A stretch of DNA of 64,000 nt from Flavisolibacter longurius (lineage in GTDB: Bacteria; Bacteroidota; Bacteroidia; Chitinophagales; Chitinophagaceae). The stretch covers positions 62,001 to 126,000 of the forward strand of contig JABUMY010000008.1 of the NCBI GenBank assembly GCA_013327885.1, in the 5' to 3' direction. Numbering within the stretch: the stretch's first letter is position 1; each line of letters opens with the position of its first letter. Position numbers and translations under genes: made by a program. This document shows positions 44,192-52,862 of the stretch, one piece after another. The notes beneath the pieces were generated by a model. That model had not been told where the DNA came from, searched no databases, and saw nothing but the letters and a program-made list of their open reading frames with translations.

Positions 44192-46510
44192 TTAGTTGAA
44201 CAATGCTTTATTCGGCTCCGCTCCCATTTGGAATACCAACCTCCCACCCTTCATTAACTCACTGTGAAGCAAAACCGGTTTCTTTAGTGCCAAGCCATTC
44301 AGCGTAACAGCTTGCACGTACACGTTTTCCTTGCTTTGGTTTTTGGCTTCAATGGAAAACAGCTTTCCATTCTCCAATTTGATGGTTGCCGACTTTACCA
44401 GCGGGCTGCCGATGCTGTATTCGCCGGACGCAGGTGCTACGGGATAAAACCCTAATGCACTGAAAAGATACCAGGCGCTCATTTGCCCGCAGTCATCGTT
44501 GCCACCCAGTCCATCCACCGTGGGTTTGTACATTTTCGGGATGATCATCCGCACTTTTTCCTGCGTCTTCCAGGGCTGGCCCGTCCAGTTGAAAAGATAG
44601 GCCACGTGGTGCGAAGGTTCGTTGCCGTGCACATAATTACCAATGATGCCGTCACGGGTAATGTCTTCCGTTTCGGCAAAATATTTATCCGGAAGGTCCA
44701 TGGTAAAAAGGGAATCAAGATGCGCAGCAAACCGCTCCTTCCCGCCCATCATGCGAATCATTTCGGCGGGGTCGTGCGGCACATACAAGCTGTAGTTCCA
44801 GGCATTGCCTTCAATAAAGCCTGACTGGTGAGTATTGAGCACATCAAACTCTTTTTTAAAGCTTCCATCGGCAAGGCGTGGCCGCATAAAACCTGTCGAC
44901 GCATCATACACATTTTTGTAATATTGCGATCGCTTTAAAAACTCCTCGTAAATAGCCTTTCGTCCCAGCTTTTTGGCCATCTGTGCAATGCACCAGTCGT
45001 CGTAGGCATATTCCAACGTTTTTGACACCGAACTGCCGCTCCTGTCTTCGGGCACATAGCCCAGTTGCATGTACCACTCCAGTCCTTCGTACTGCCGGTT
45101 GCGGGCCGTGGTCACACAGGCGTCCAAAAGCGCATGCGCATCAACGGTAGTGGCGCTCTTCATCACCGCATCGGCAATCACCGGCACACTATGGTAACCG
45201 ATCATGCACCAGTTTTCGTTGGCATAATGGCTCCACACCGGCAGCATGTTGTGGGCACTTTGCCGGTAATGCTCCAGCATGGAGCGAACCATATCGCTGT
45301 TGCGTTTTGTGTTGATGATGGTAAACAAGGGGTGCAGGGCCCGGTAGGTATCCCAAAGCGAAAACGTGGTGTAGTTGGTAAACCCTTTGGCAGTATGAAT
45401 ATTCTGATCAAGCCCTTTGTAACGACCGTCCACATCGCCATAAACAATAGGGCCTAAAAACGCATGGTACATGGCCGTGTAGAAATTGACCTTTTCCCCT
45501 TCATCAATCGGCTGCATGTCGATGCGACCAAGCATCCTGTTCCACTCCTCCTGGCCGGCCTTTTTTACCTTGTCAAAATTCCAGTGTGGTACTTCGGCCC
45601 GCATGTTGGCAAGGGCCCCTTCCGTGCTTACAGGAGAAAGGGCCACTTTCAACAGCACCTGTTCGCCGTCCTTTACATCCATGTCAAAATAGGCCCTTAA
45701 CTGCCGGTCGATCATTTCGCGGAAGTTGTTGCGGATATTGAACTTGCCCCAGAAGCCGCGGTAGATATTGTTGCCGCCGGCATCGCGGTAGCCAAATGAT
45801 GTAAACGGTTTGGAAAGCGCAATGGCAAAATAAACCGTTCGTGTTTTGGCCCAGCCATTGGTCTGGCGGTAGCCGGTGATCAGCGTATCGTTCTCTACCC
45901 TGACAAAGGTCCAAACGTTTTTGTTGTTGTGATTGTAGATGCCGGATACCAGGTCGAGCAGGATATGCCCCTTGCCGCCCTTGTTGAACGTGTAGCGGTG
46001 CATGCCCACCCTGGTGGTGGTAGTCATCTCTGCATCGATGTTATGGTCATCAAGCTTAACGCGGTAATAATTCGGTTCCGCTTTTTCGTTGTCGTGTGAA
46101 AAGGCAGAGCGGAAACCGGAAGCAGGATCGGTGGCCACGCCGGGATTGAGTTGCAGCGCACCTACCGTGGGCATGATCAAAACATCACCCAAATCGGAAT
46201 GCCCCGTGCCGCTGAAATGCGTGTGGCTGAAACCTACGATTGTTTTGTCAGTGTACTGGTAACCTGCGCAGTACTTGTACATGTCTTTGTTGTACCGGCC
46301 GTTCGCTTCGTATTGCAGGGTGTCGGTATCGGGACTCAGTTGCACCGCACCAAAAGGGACAGTGGCGCCGGGATAAGTGTGTCCCATTTTTTCAGTACCG
46401 ATAAAAGGGTTGACGTATTGAATGTAATTTTTGTCGCCTTTTTGCGCCTGTGCAGCGAGACTGCATCCAGCTGCTACTAAAATAAAACTGCTAAGAACTT
46501 TGTTTTTCAT
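44192..46510 (-). CDS. GH92 alpha-mannosidase
   Basis: A 772-aa exported exo-alpha-mannosidase of family GH92, calcium-dependent enzymes that remove mannose from high-mannose N-glycans or fungal mannan. I choose the ATG at 46510 (MKNKVLSSFILVAAGCSLAAQ), which gives a normal signal peptide with a possible lipobox, over one nine codons upstream. The N-terminal motif YVNPFIGTEKMGHTYPGATV is present. FSHTHFSGTGHSDLGDVLIM follows, then EGNAWNYSLYVPHD with the acid Glu, and GGNDDCGQMSAWYLFSALGF with the catalytic Asp pair. Length and motifs are complete. A second GH92, fused to another domain, lies 4 kb upstream in the same locus. Confidence 0.95.
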   Translation of the reverse strand: MKNKVLSSFILVAAGCSLAAQAQKGDKNYIQYVNPFIGTEKMGHTYPGATVPFGAVQLSPDTDTLQYEANGRYNKDMYKYCAGYQYTDKTIVGFSHTHFSGTGHSDLGDVLIMPTVGALQLNPGVATDPASGFRSAFSHDNEKAEPNYYRVKLDDHNIDAEMTTTTRVGMHRYTFNKGGKGHILLDLVSGIYNHNNKNVWTFVRVENDTLITGYRQTNGWAKTRTVYFAIALSKPFTSFGYRDAGGNNIYRGFWGKFNIRNNFREMIDRQLRAYFDMDVKDGEQVLLKVALSPVSTEGALANMRAEVPHWNFDKVKKAGQEEWNRMLGRIDMQPIDEGEKVNFYTAMYHAFLGPIVYGDVDGRYKGLDQNIHTAKGFTNYTTFSLWDTYRALHPLFTIINTKRNSDMVRSMLEHYRQSAHNMLPVWSHYANENWCMIGYHSVPVIADAVMKSATTVDAHALLDACVTTARNRQYEGLEWYMQLGYVPEDRSGSSVSKTLEYAYDDWCIAQMAKKLGRKAIYEEFLKRSQYYKNVYDASTGFMRPRLADGSFKKEFDVLNTHQSGFIEGNAWNYSLYVPHDPAEMIRMMGGKERFAAHLDSLFTMDLPDKYFAETEDITRDGIIGNYVHGNEPSHHVAYLFNWTGQPWKTQEKVRMIIPKMYKPTVDGLGGNDDCGQMSAWYLFSALGFYPVAPASGEYSIGSPLVKSATIKLENGKLFSIEAKNQSKENVYVQAVTLNGLALKKPVLLHSELMKGGRLVFQMGAEPNKALFN

Positions 46511-46657
46511 TTTTTCTTTTCCTTGGTGCTTTATCAAAATAACTGTTTTGTTCTCTGTTTGCCCGGGCCTTGCAAGATCGTCGCCTATACCCCTTCCTTT
46601 ATGAATGCTTTATTGCGGGAAACCCTTCTTCTATTTGTCGATTGCTATAAAAGCTGC

Positions 46658-47782
46658 TTACCGGTAAGCCAGTTCCAATGCCGGATTTTTTGCGTAGTCC
46701 ACCCACAATTCGTCTACCGTTTTGCCAGCGAGGATTTTCCAGGTATCGGCTGAATACGTTTTGGTGCGCAGGGCTGCATCCAGTTGTTTCACCAGGTCAT
46801 TCCTGTTATTTTTCTCCAGCCAAACCAAAAAGCGGGCTGTAATGCGATAGGCGTTGTTGTAGTGCTGCGAAGGATTGAAATCAGGCATTGACCAATTGGC
46901 CGCTTTGTTGCTCAATCCCATTTGATAGCGCACATAATCTGCAATGCCTTCGGTAAGCCAGGGAACGCCTGCATCATAACCATAACCCTGCGCCAGGTGC
47001 ATCACCTCGTGGGTAACCACATCAATATCTTCAGGGTTTTGCGCAAACCATACAGGGCTATAACGCACCATGTTGCCAAGTGCGGCAGCGACACCCTGGT
47101 AAGTTGGGTCAACCAGGAAAACAACGGTTTTGGGAGCTTGTGGGTTGTAGTGTTCCACCTGTTTTGGATAAACGTTGAAAAAGGTTTCTATCATCCGCCT
47201 TTTCAATGTGCTGTCAAAGTTGGGTGACTGCACATAAAACAGCAAGGTGTAACCGTTTTTCACAACGGAGTCCTGGCTGAAGATGGTTTTGCTGAAATCA
47301 ACATCCCATCCCCCGTTGTTGGCTGCCTGGCGGGCCACTTCCTGTTTGCTATTTTCAATCATGTCGTGATAAGAGAGGATAAAGATGCCGTTCATTAAAA
47401 ACCGCACATCCTTTTCAATTGATGCCTTCGGCTTTTGAAAATGATCAGCGCCGAAGCGAAGCAAGTTGCCCCAACGCTGTGCCACCTCCTTGTAGGTAGG
47501 ATCAACGACGATGATACCCTTCCTGAAATTTTTGATGGTACCAGTATCTGCCTCCTGCGCCCTGCATTCGTCAAAAAAGGCGTTGATCAAACGCTCCTTC
47601 ACCTCTTTCTTTAATCGCGGTGCTTTGTTGTAAAACAGTAAGGTATAGCCATCTCGCACAATCGAATCTTTACTGATAATATCATCCTTGTCAAAACGGG
47701 TCCATTCGAAATTCTGGCTGTGCAGGTCGCAAGAAAGCAATATTGTCAACAGGCAAAAAAGGGCTGGATAGTAAATTTTCAT
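46658..47782 (-). CDS. basic secretory protein-family peptidase with a decayed internal duplication
   Basis: A 374-aa exported protein (signal peptide MKIYYPALFCLLTILLSCD, lipobox-like). I start it at 47782 because the ATG at 47821 overlaps the previous gene and adds no signal. The C-terminal half is a basic secretory protein (BSP) domain with the zinc motif DVVTHEVMHLAQGYGYDAGV and the third-ligand region LTEGIADYVRYQMG. The N-terminal half repeats the same pattern in weaker form: DSIVRDGYTLLFY versus DSVVKNGYTLLFY, and VVDPTYKEVAQRWGNLLRFG versus VDPTYQGVAAALGNMVRYSP. It lacks the HExxH (GIFILSYHDMIEN there). So it is a duplicated domain whose first copy has lost the metal site. It is the second-last catalytic gene of the locus. 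Confidence 0.85.
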   Translation of the reverse strand: MKIYYPALFCLLTILLSCDLHSQNFEWTRFDKDDIISKDSIVRDGYTLLFYNKAPRLKKEVKERLINAFFDECRAQEADTGTIKNFRKGIIVVDPTYKEVAQRWGNLLRFGADHFQKPKASIEKDVRFLMNGIFILSYHDMIENSKQEVARQAANNGGWDVDFSKTIFSQDSVVKNGYTLLFYVQSPNFDSTLKRRMIETFFNVYPKQVEHYNPQAPKTVVFLVDPTYQGVAAALGNMVRYSPVWFAQNPEDIDVVTHEVMHLAQGYGYDAGVPWLTEGIADYVRYQMGLSNKAANWSMPDFNPSQHYNNAYRITARFLVWLEKNNRNDLVKQLDAALRTKTYSADTWKILAGKTVDELWVDYAKNPALELAYR

Positions 47783-47792
47783 TCGTTGTGTT

Positions 47793-48458
47793 TTAGTTGT
47801 TTTTAGCGCCTGCGGTAACACTCTCTTTACAGGCCCGTACCTGGCTTTCTACCAACTTGTTTTCGTCCGGGCGGCTCAGCACACCTGTGGTGTCTGCAGC
47901 GGCGTTTGCATAAACGCCGAACTGCATAAAAACAAAAAAGGCTTCTTCAGCATTGGTCACCTCACCATTCACGATGTTAACCGGCTTTACCGTCCGGACG
48001 CCATGTCCTTTGATAAGCACTACAGGCTGATCCCGCTGGTAGGTTTCAAGCGTTGTGTTTCCCCTGTCGTCATATATTTTGTTGCCTTTGCTGTCTGTTG
48101 TCCAACTGGGCGACCGGTCAATCACCTGTTTAATTTCCTGCCGGCGACCCGCCGTGTCTACATAATAGTAGACTGCGCCAACTTTATTGTAATATTCTTC
48201 CCGCACCTGCAGCACCAACAGTCCGTTTTCGGGGAATCGATACACCGGCCGGCCGTCTTCCGTTTCTGGTTGCACACCGCATTTTTCGCCATACACCACA
48301 TGCAGCGTTCCGCTGTACCCTTCCGGAATTAAAAAGATAGGCAGTGTCGATTCCGCTTCCGGAACTTTTGCGGAACGGCATCCAGCAGGCATAAGCAACG
48401 GCATTGCTAGAATGCCGGATAAAAAAAATGAAATGGCGGTAAATAATTTATTTCTCAT
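47793..48458 (-). CDS. exported protein of unknown function (DUF6843-like)
   Basis: A 221-aa protein with a signal peptide and probable lipobox (LLMPAGCRSAKV). The body has FLIPEGYSGTLHVVYGEKCG, resembling the opening of the DUF6843 family, an IPEGY motif domain of about 130 residues, with VYRFPENGLLVLQVREEYYN following. The C-terminal half ends in ENKLVESQVRACKESV. It lies between the GH92-peptidase fusion and the BSP peptidase, 10 bases before the latter gene's start, so it is likely co-transcribed. Function unknown. Confidence 0.65.
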   Translation of the reverse strand: MRNKLFTAISFFLSGILAMPLLMPAGCRSAKVPEAESTLPIFLIPEGYSGTLHVVYGEKCGVQPETEDGRPVYRFPENGLLVLQVREEYYNKVGAVYYYVDTAGRRQEIKQVIDRSPSWTTDSKGNKIYDDRGNTTLETYQRDQPVVLIKGHGVRTVKPVNIVNGEVTNAEEAFFVFMQFGVYANAAADTTGVLSRPDENKLVESQVRACKESVTAGAKNN

Positions 48459-48543
48459 GCAGGTATTTTGGTTTTAGGAAATTTTTCTTTGTGTAAATGT
48501 GGTTGCAGTTGGCAATAAAAGATTTCCATTCTTTTTAGTGCAG

Positions 48544-48578
48544 AAATAAAAAACCGCAGGCCGACGAACGGCCCGCGG
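48544..48578 (-). terminator. intrinsic terminator after the GH92-peptidase fusion gene
   Basis: A GC-rich hairpin (CCGCAGGCCG at 48554-48563 with CGGCCCGCGG at 48569-48578, one mismatch, 5-base loop) is followed on the minus strand by TTTTTTATTT. It lies 64 bases after the stop of the fusion gene, before the DUF6843-like gene, so part of the transcript may end here. Confidence 0.75.
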
Positions 48579-48641
48579 GTAAAACGACTGCTATGTGAGA
48601 AGACTACGTTTTGTCGAATTTGTGTCCGTCATTTTTGACTC

Positions 48642-51608
48642 TTATTGAATGGCCGGATTGGCCACATATTCCTGCCACAAGGTGTCCACATTCTTACCGG
48701 TCAGCTCCGTCCAGGTAGCATCGGAATAGGTGCGTTTGCGGGCTGCATTGTCCAACAACTTCACAAAATCCTTGTTGTATTTCTGCGTAATCCAAACAAA
48801 AAAACGGGCAGTAATGCGGTAGGCGCTGGTGTACTTGTGATCGGGTTTCAGCGCCGGCATGCTCCAGTTGGCTTTTTCGTTATTAAAGCCTTCCGTGGCC
48901 CGCACATAGTCAGCAATGCCTTCGGTTACCCAGCCGGGTACACCGCGGTACCCATAGCCTTGCACCAGGTGCATCACTTCATGTGTTACCACGTCCAGGT
49001 CTTCAGGGTTTTTATCAAACCATGCCGGGTTAAACCGTACGGTAGAACCACCCGCTTCCGCAACGCCGTTGTAAGTAGGGTCAATAAAGAATGTCACCTT
49101 TTTCGGGCTTTCGCTGTTGTACTTGGCAATGAGCTTGGGATACTGCATAAAATAGGCATCCACCAGGCGTTGTTTCAAGGCTGCATTGATGGTGCTTTCT
49201 TCATCGCGGAAGATGAGGGTGAGCCCGTCTTTGGCAATGGTATCAGGCCTTGTATAATTCTGCAGCTTGGCCTCCGGCTTCCTGTCTTTTACGCGGTTGT
49301 ACATGGCGGCATCGTCTTTCGAAAACGAGTACGGCGCACTGGCTTCATCGGTTCCTCTTTTGGTATTGGGACTGCTGGCCATCACAAAATTCAGCACACC
49401 ACCTTTTTGCAATTCATCATGCGGTAGCCAGTTTTTTGTCCAGGGCTTTCCGTTTAGCGTTACGCTTTGTACATAACGGTTGGAATCGGAATTGTTCGGT
49501 GCATTGATCACCAGTTTTTTTCCGTTTTGCAACGTAACCGTCATCTTCTTAAACAGTGGCGCACCCATTACATACTGGTTTGTTCCCGGTGTTACAGGGT
49601 AAAAACCCATGGCCGAAAACACATACCAGGCCGAGGTCTGGCCGTTGTCTTCGTCGCCGCAATAGCCATCGGGTGTGGCCTTGTACAAACGGTTCAAGCT
49701 TTCGCGAACCCAGTATTGCGCTTTCCATGGTTGTCCGCCATAGTTGTACAAATAGATCATGTGCTGGATGGGTTGGTTGCCGTGTGCATACTGCCCCATG
49801 TTGGCGATCTGCATTTCGCGGATCTCGTGGATCACACCACCATAACCGCTTTCGTCGAAATGCGGTGGTTGGGAGAACACCGAATCCAGCATGCCGATAA
49901 AGGCTGCATTGCCACCCATCAGGTCACGTAGTCCGGCCACATCTTGGAACACACTCCAGGAGTAATGCCAGCTATTGCCCTCGGTAAACGCATCACCCCA
50001 TTTCAGCGGGTTGAAATCTTTTAAGAACTCACCGCTCCGCAACCGGGGACGCATCAGCTTTGTTTGCTTGTCGTAAAGGTGACGGTAGTTCAGCGAACGT
50101 GTAGCATACAACTCCTGTTCTTCTTTCGGACGATTCAATGCTTTTGCCAATTGGTAAATGGTAAAATCGTCGTAAGCATATTCCAGCGTTCTGGCTGCAT
50201 TTTCATTCACCCGTACATCATAAGGCACATAACCAAGGTCGTTGTAAAAACGTACACCGGCACGGCCTACGGCAGTCATCGGGCCTTCGTTGTTGGCGCC
50301 GTGCAGCAGGGCTTCGTAAAGTGTGTTGATGTCATAGCCACGCAGTCCTTTAATGTAAGCATCAGAAACCACCGAAGCAGAGTTGTTACCGATCATGATG
50401 TTGGCGTAACCCGGACTGCTCCACTCAGGCAGCCAGCCGCCTTCTTTGTAATCGTTGATCAGGCCTTCCTGCATTTCGCGGTTGATGTTGGGGAAAGCAA
50501 AATTGAGGAAGGGGTACAGGGCCCGGAAGGTGTCCCAAAAGCCGGTGCCGGCAAACATATACCCGGGTTTAACGTCTCCGGTATACGGACTCCAGTGCTG
50601 CATTTTACCGGCTGCATCCATCTCGTATAGTTTGTGTGGGAACTGCAAGGCACGGTACAAACAAGAATAGAAGGTACGGGTCTGGTCAACCGAACCACCT
50701 TCCACCTGTAGTTTGGAAAGCTGCTTGTTCCAGGCTTCTTTGGCTTTACGGCTGGTGGCGTCAAAATTATCACCCGCTAGTTCACGTTTCAGGTTCAGGT
50801 CCGCCTGCTCAATGCTGATAAAAGAAGACGCCACTTTCAGGTGCACCTTCTCTCCTTTTACGGTTTTAAAACCTATGGCAGCACCGGCATGGTTGGCAGT
50901 TGTTTCCACCGAATCGGCCAGCAAGCCGTTGCCGTTCCAGGCCCTTGAGAAAGAAAAATCTTTATCGAGATAGATAACAAAATAATTTTTGAAGTTCTTC
51001 AGCGGGCCACGGCTATAACGACTGCTGTAGCCAACGATCTTTCTTTCGGAAGGAATGATCTTTACATACGATCCACGGTCGAAAGCATCGATCACAATGT
51101 AAGAGCTATCGGCCTTGGGAAAGGTAAAGCGAAACTGGGCCGCTCTTTCTGTTGGCGTAATTTCTGTCGTTACATCGGCATCGGCCAGGTACACACTGTA
51201 ATAATAAGGCTTGGATACTTCTGCCTTGTGTGAGAACCAGCTGGCCCGGTCGTCTTCTTTGTACTTTAACTTACCCGTTACCGGCATAATGGAAAACTGG
51301 CCGTAGTCATTCATCCAGGGCGAAGGCTGGTGGGTTTGCTTAAAACCGCGGATCTTATCCGAAGCATAGGTATAGGCCCAACCATCTCCCATCTTGCCAG
51401 TTTGCGGCGTCCAGAAGTTCATGCCCCAGGGCACACAGATCGAGGGGTAGGTATTGCCGTTAGAAAGCGACGGTTTGGAATCTGTTCCCATCAGCGGGTT
51501 TACCCATTCCACCGGGTCGGTAACACGGGTGACCAACTGCGCATTCACAAAAAAAGAAGCAGCCAGGGAGGCCATCAAAAAATAGTTTTTCCTTTTTCTC
51601 AACATCAT
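48642..51608 (-). CDS. GH92 alpha-mannosidase fused to a basic secretory protein peptidase domain
   Basis: A 988-aa exported enzyme with a signal peptide (RKNYFLMASLAASFFVNAQ). The GH92 part fills residues about 27-760: VEWVNPLMGTDSKPSLSNGN, EGNSWHYSWSVFQDVAGLR with the acid Glu, and CGDEDNGQTSAWYVFSAMGF with the catalytic Asp region. A linker follows, and then a complete BSP domain at about 789-988 with DVVTHEVMHLVQGYGYRGVP (HEVMH at 876-880) and GWVTEGIADYVRATEG. This domain is closely similar to the stand-alone BSP protein next door. One enzyme thus carries a mannosidase and a presumed metallopeptidase, suited to cutting mannosylated glycoproteins. It is complete, with no frameshift. Confidence 0.95.
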   Translation of the reverse strand: MMLRKRKNYFLMASLAASFFVNAQLVTRVTDPVEWVNPLMGTDSKPSLSNGNTYPSICVPWGMNFWTPQTGKMGDGWAYTYASDKIRGFKQTHQPSPWMNDYGQFSIMPVTGKLKYKEDDRASWFSHKAEVSKPYYYSVYLADADVTTEITPTERAAQFRFTFPKADSSYIVIDAFDRGSYVKIIPSERKIVGYSSRYSRGPLKNFKNYFVIYLDKDFSFSRAWNGNGLLADSVETTANHAGAAIGFKTVKGEKVHLKVASSFISIEQADLNLKRELAGDNFDATSRKAKEAWNKQLSKLQVEGGSVDQTRTFYSCLYRALQFPHKLYEMDAAGKMQHWSPYTGDVKPGYMFAGTGFWDTFRALYPFLNFAFPNINREMQEGLINDYKEGGWLPEWSSPGYANIMIGNNSASVVSDAYIKGLRGYDINTLYEALLHGANNEGPMTAVGRAGVRFYNDLGYVPYDVRVNENAARTLEYAYDDFTIYQLAKALNRPKEEQELYATRSLNYRHLYDKQTKLMRPRLRSGEFLKDFNPLKWGDAFTEGNSWHYSWSVFQDVAGLRDLMGGNAAFIGMLDSVFSQPPHFDESGYGGVIHEIREMQIANMGQYAHGNQPIQHMIYLYNYGGQPWKAQYWVRESLNRLYKATPDGYCGDEDNGQTSAWYVFSAMGFYPVTPGTNQYVMGAPLFKKMTVTLQNGKKLVINAPNNSDSNRYVQSVTLNGKPWTKNWLPHDELQKGGVLNFVMASSPNTKRGTDEASAPYSFSKDDAAMYNRVKDRKPEAKLQNYTRPDTIAKDGLTLIFRDEESTINAALKQRLVDAYFMQYPKLIAKYNSESPKKVTFFIDPTYNGVAEAGGSTVRFNPAWFDKNPEDLDVVTHEVMHLVQGYGYRGVPGWVTEGIADYVRATEGFNNEKANWSMPALKPDHKYTSAYRITARFFVWITQKYNKDFVKLLDNAARKRTYSDATWTELTGKNVDTLWQEYVANPAIQ

Positions 51609-51684
51609 TCAAATTGTTTGCTTGTAAGCTTTTGGTGTTTTGTAAAATAATTGATCAGCGAAAACCTGCTCATTCCCGAAATGG

Positions 51685-51720
51685 AAAGATCGAAGGCGAG
51701 AGCAGCCGCCTTCGATCTTT
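51685..51720. other. perfect 14-bp hairpin between PUL genes
   Basis: AAAGATCGAAGGCG and CGCCTTCGATCTTT form a perfect stem with an 8-base loop, midway between the HEVGH lipoprotein gene and the GH92-peptidase fusion gene. Neither side has a clear T-run, so it may be an attenuator, a processing or mRNA-stability element, or a weak terminator. Confidence 0.6.
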
Positions 51721-51801
51721 GCCAATTTAAAGAGGATTCGCTTCGGACATTTTTCTTTCCATTTTAGCCTGTGCTTTTATACCTATCGATCATCTATCGG
51801 A

Positions 51802-52785
51802 TCAATAGGTAATGGCAGCGAAATCCTTTTTCGCCTGTGCCAGTTGAACCCGCCAGTCACCGCCTTTTTCATCCTTGTCGCCAAAGGCCTGCAGGGCAAG
51901 GTCCTTCAGGTCAGCCTTTGCCGCTCCGCTCCAAAAATGGATAAACTCGCCAAAGTTCATGTCACGGCTGTATTCGGGATACGTTGTAGCGCCGTTGTAA
52001 TAACTCTGCTTCGGAAAATGCTTTGCCAGGAGGGCAAAAAACCCGTCCAGCACTTTGCTGCCGCCGTGTTGCGTATACAGGGGATAAAACCAATCAACAA
52101 ACCAACGAGTGTTGGCACGCGGGTAGTCATCCTTTTTTGCCTCCATCAGGTTAAACCAGCGCTGTGCATCGGCTTTCCAGCCAAGACCCAGGTAAAGATC
52201 ATACTGGTAGATCTCCATCCACTTGCTGTCGTGCCAGATGGGAAACGCCGGGGAGCGGTGAACACCTTTGACCGCCGACTCCACAATATGGCCCACTTCA
52301 TGTGCCACGATGTCGAGATCATTGCCGGCACCGGTTATCCAGGCATTGAGACTGGAAGAACCCACATCGATCACATTGCGGTAATCATGGCTGGCATCCA
52401 TATACGTAGACGGATGGCCGCCGCTGTACTTGCCGGTATGAAACACGGCATATAGCCTTGCATCCTTCCCAAAGGAACCATAGGTTTTTTTGGTATAGTT
52501 CCAGATCCTGGCCAGCGTATCGTTGGGCCATTTGAGCGAAGGCAATACATCCTTGTCGAAATACACCACCACGGTGGTATCGTGAAAGACTCTTGCCAGT
52601 AGCTGGCGGTGTTCGAACCAGTGCTCCTGCCAGGTTGCCGGCGGTGCAGGTGTTGTTGCCAACGGCGGTTGCGTGGAGTCCGAAGCAACGGACCCGGGGC
52701 CCTTTTTTGAGCAGCCCGCCCACACGATCTGACACGCCACCAGGCAAAAGACATAGAGCACGGGTTTCAGAACAGGTTTCAGCAT
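51802..52785 (-). CDS. zinc metalloprotease-like lipoprotein (HEVGH)
   Basis: A 327-aa protein. I start it at 52785 (MLKPVLKPVLYVFCLVACQI), giving a signal peptide and lipobox VWAGC with C25; the frame's upstream 17 residues are not signal-like. After a Pro/Thr-rich spacer the mature domain has FHDTTVVVYFDKDVLPSLKW. A zinc-type motif LDIVAHEVGHIVESAVKG follows (HEVGH at 162-166), and then IWHDSKWMEIYQYDLYLGLG. The domain type resembles HExxH surface proteases of the Bacteroidota such as M60-type or BSP-like enzymes, but I cannot fix the family. The gene lies between the DUF1735 lipoprotein and the fusion enzyme in the PUL. It probably attacks protein parts of glycoprotein substrates. Confidence 0.8.
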   Translation of the reverse strand: MLKPVLKPVLYVFCLVACQIVWAGCSKKGPGSVASDSTQPPLATTPAPPATWQEHWFEHRQLLARVFHDTTVVVYFDKDVLPSLKWPNDTLARIWNYTKKTYGSFGKDARLYAVFHTGKYSGGHPSTYMDASHDYRNVIDVGSSSLNAWITGAGNDLDIVAHEVGHIVESAVKGVHRSPAFPIWHDSKWMEIYQYDLYLGLGWKADAQRWFNLMEAKKDDYPRANTRWFVDWFYPLYTQHGGSKVLDGFFALLAKHFPKQSYYNGATTYPEYSRDMNFGEFIHFWSGAAKADLKDLALQAFGDKDEKGGDWRVQLAQAKKDFAAITY

Positions 52786-52814
52786 TTTTAGAAACAATTG
52801 CAAAAGAAATTTAT

Positions 52815-52862
52815 TACTACACTCTATACTCACCACTCACCACTCACCACTCACTACTCATA
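52815..52862. repeat. stop-codon-rich degenerate short-repeat array B
   Basis: ACTCACCACTCACCACTCAC-like units on the plus strand. In the sense of the upstream lipoprotein gene it reads GTAGTGAGTGGTGAGTGG. The gene's TAG (52854-52856) lies in the array. The unit family is the same as array A at 8.5 kb. Confidence 0.8.
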
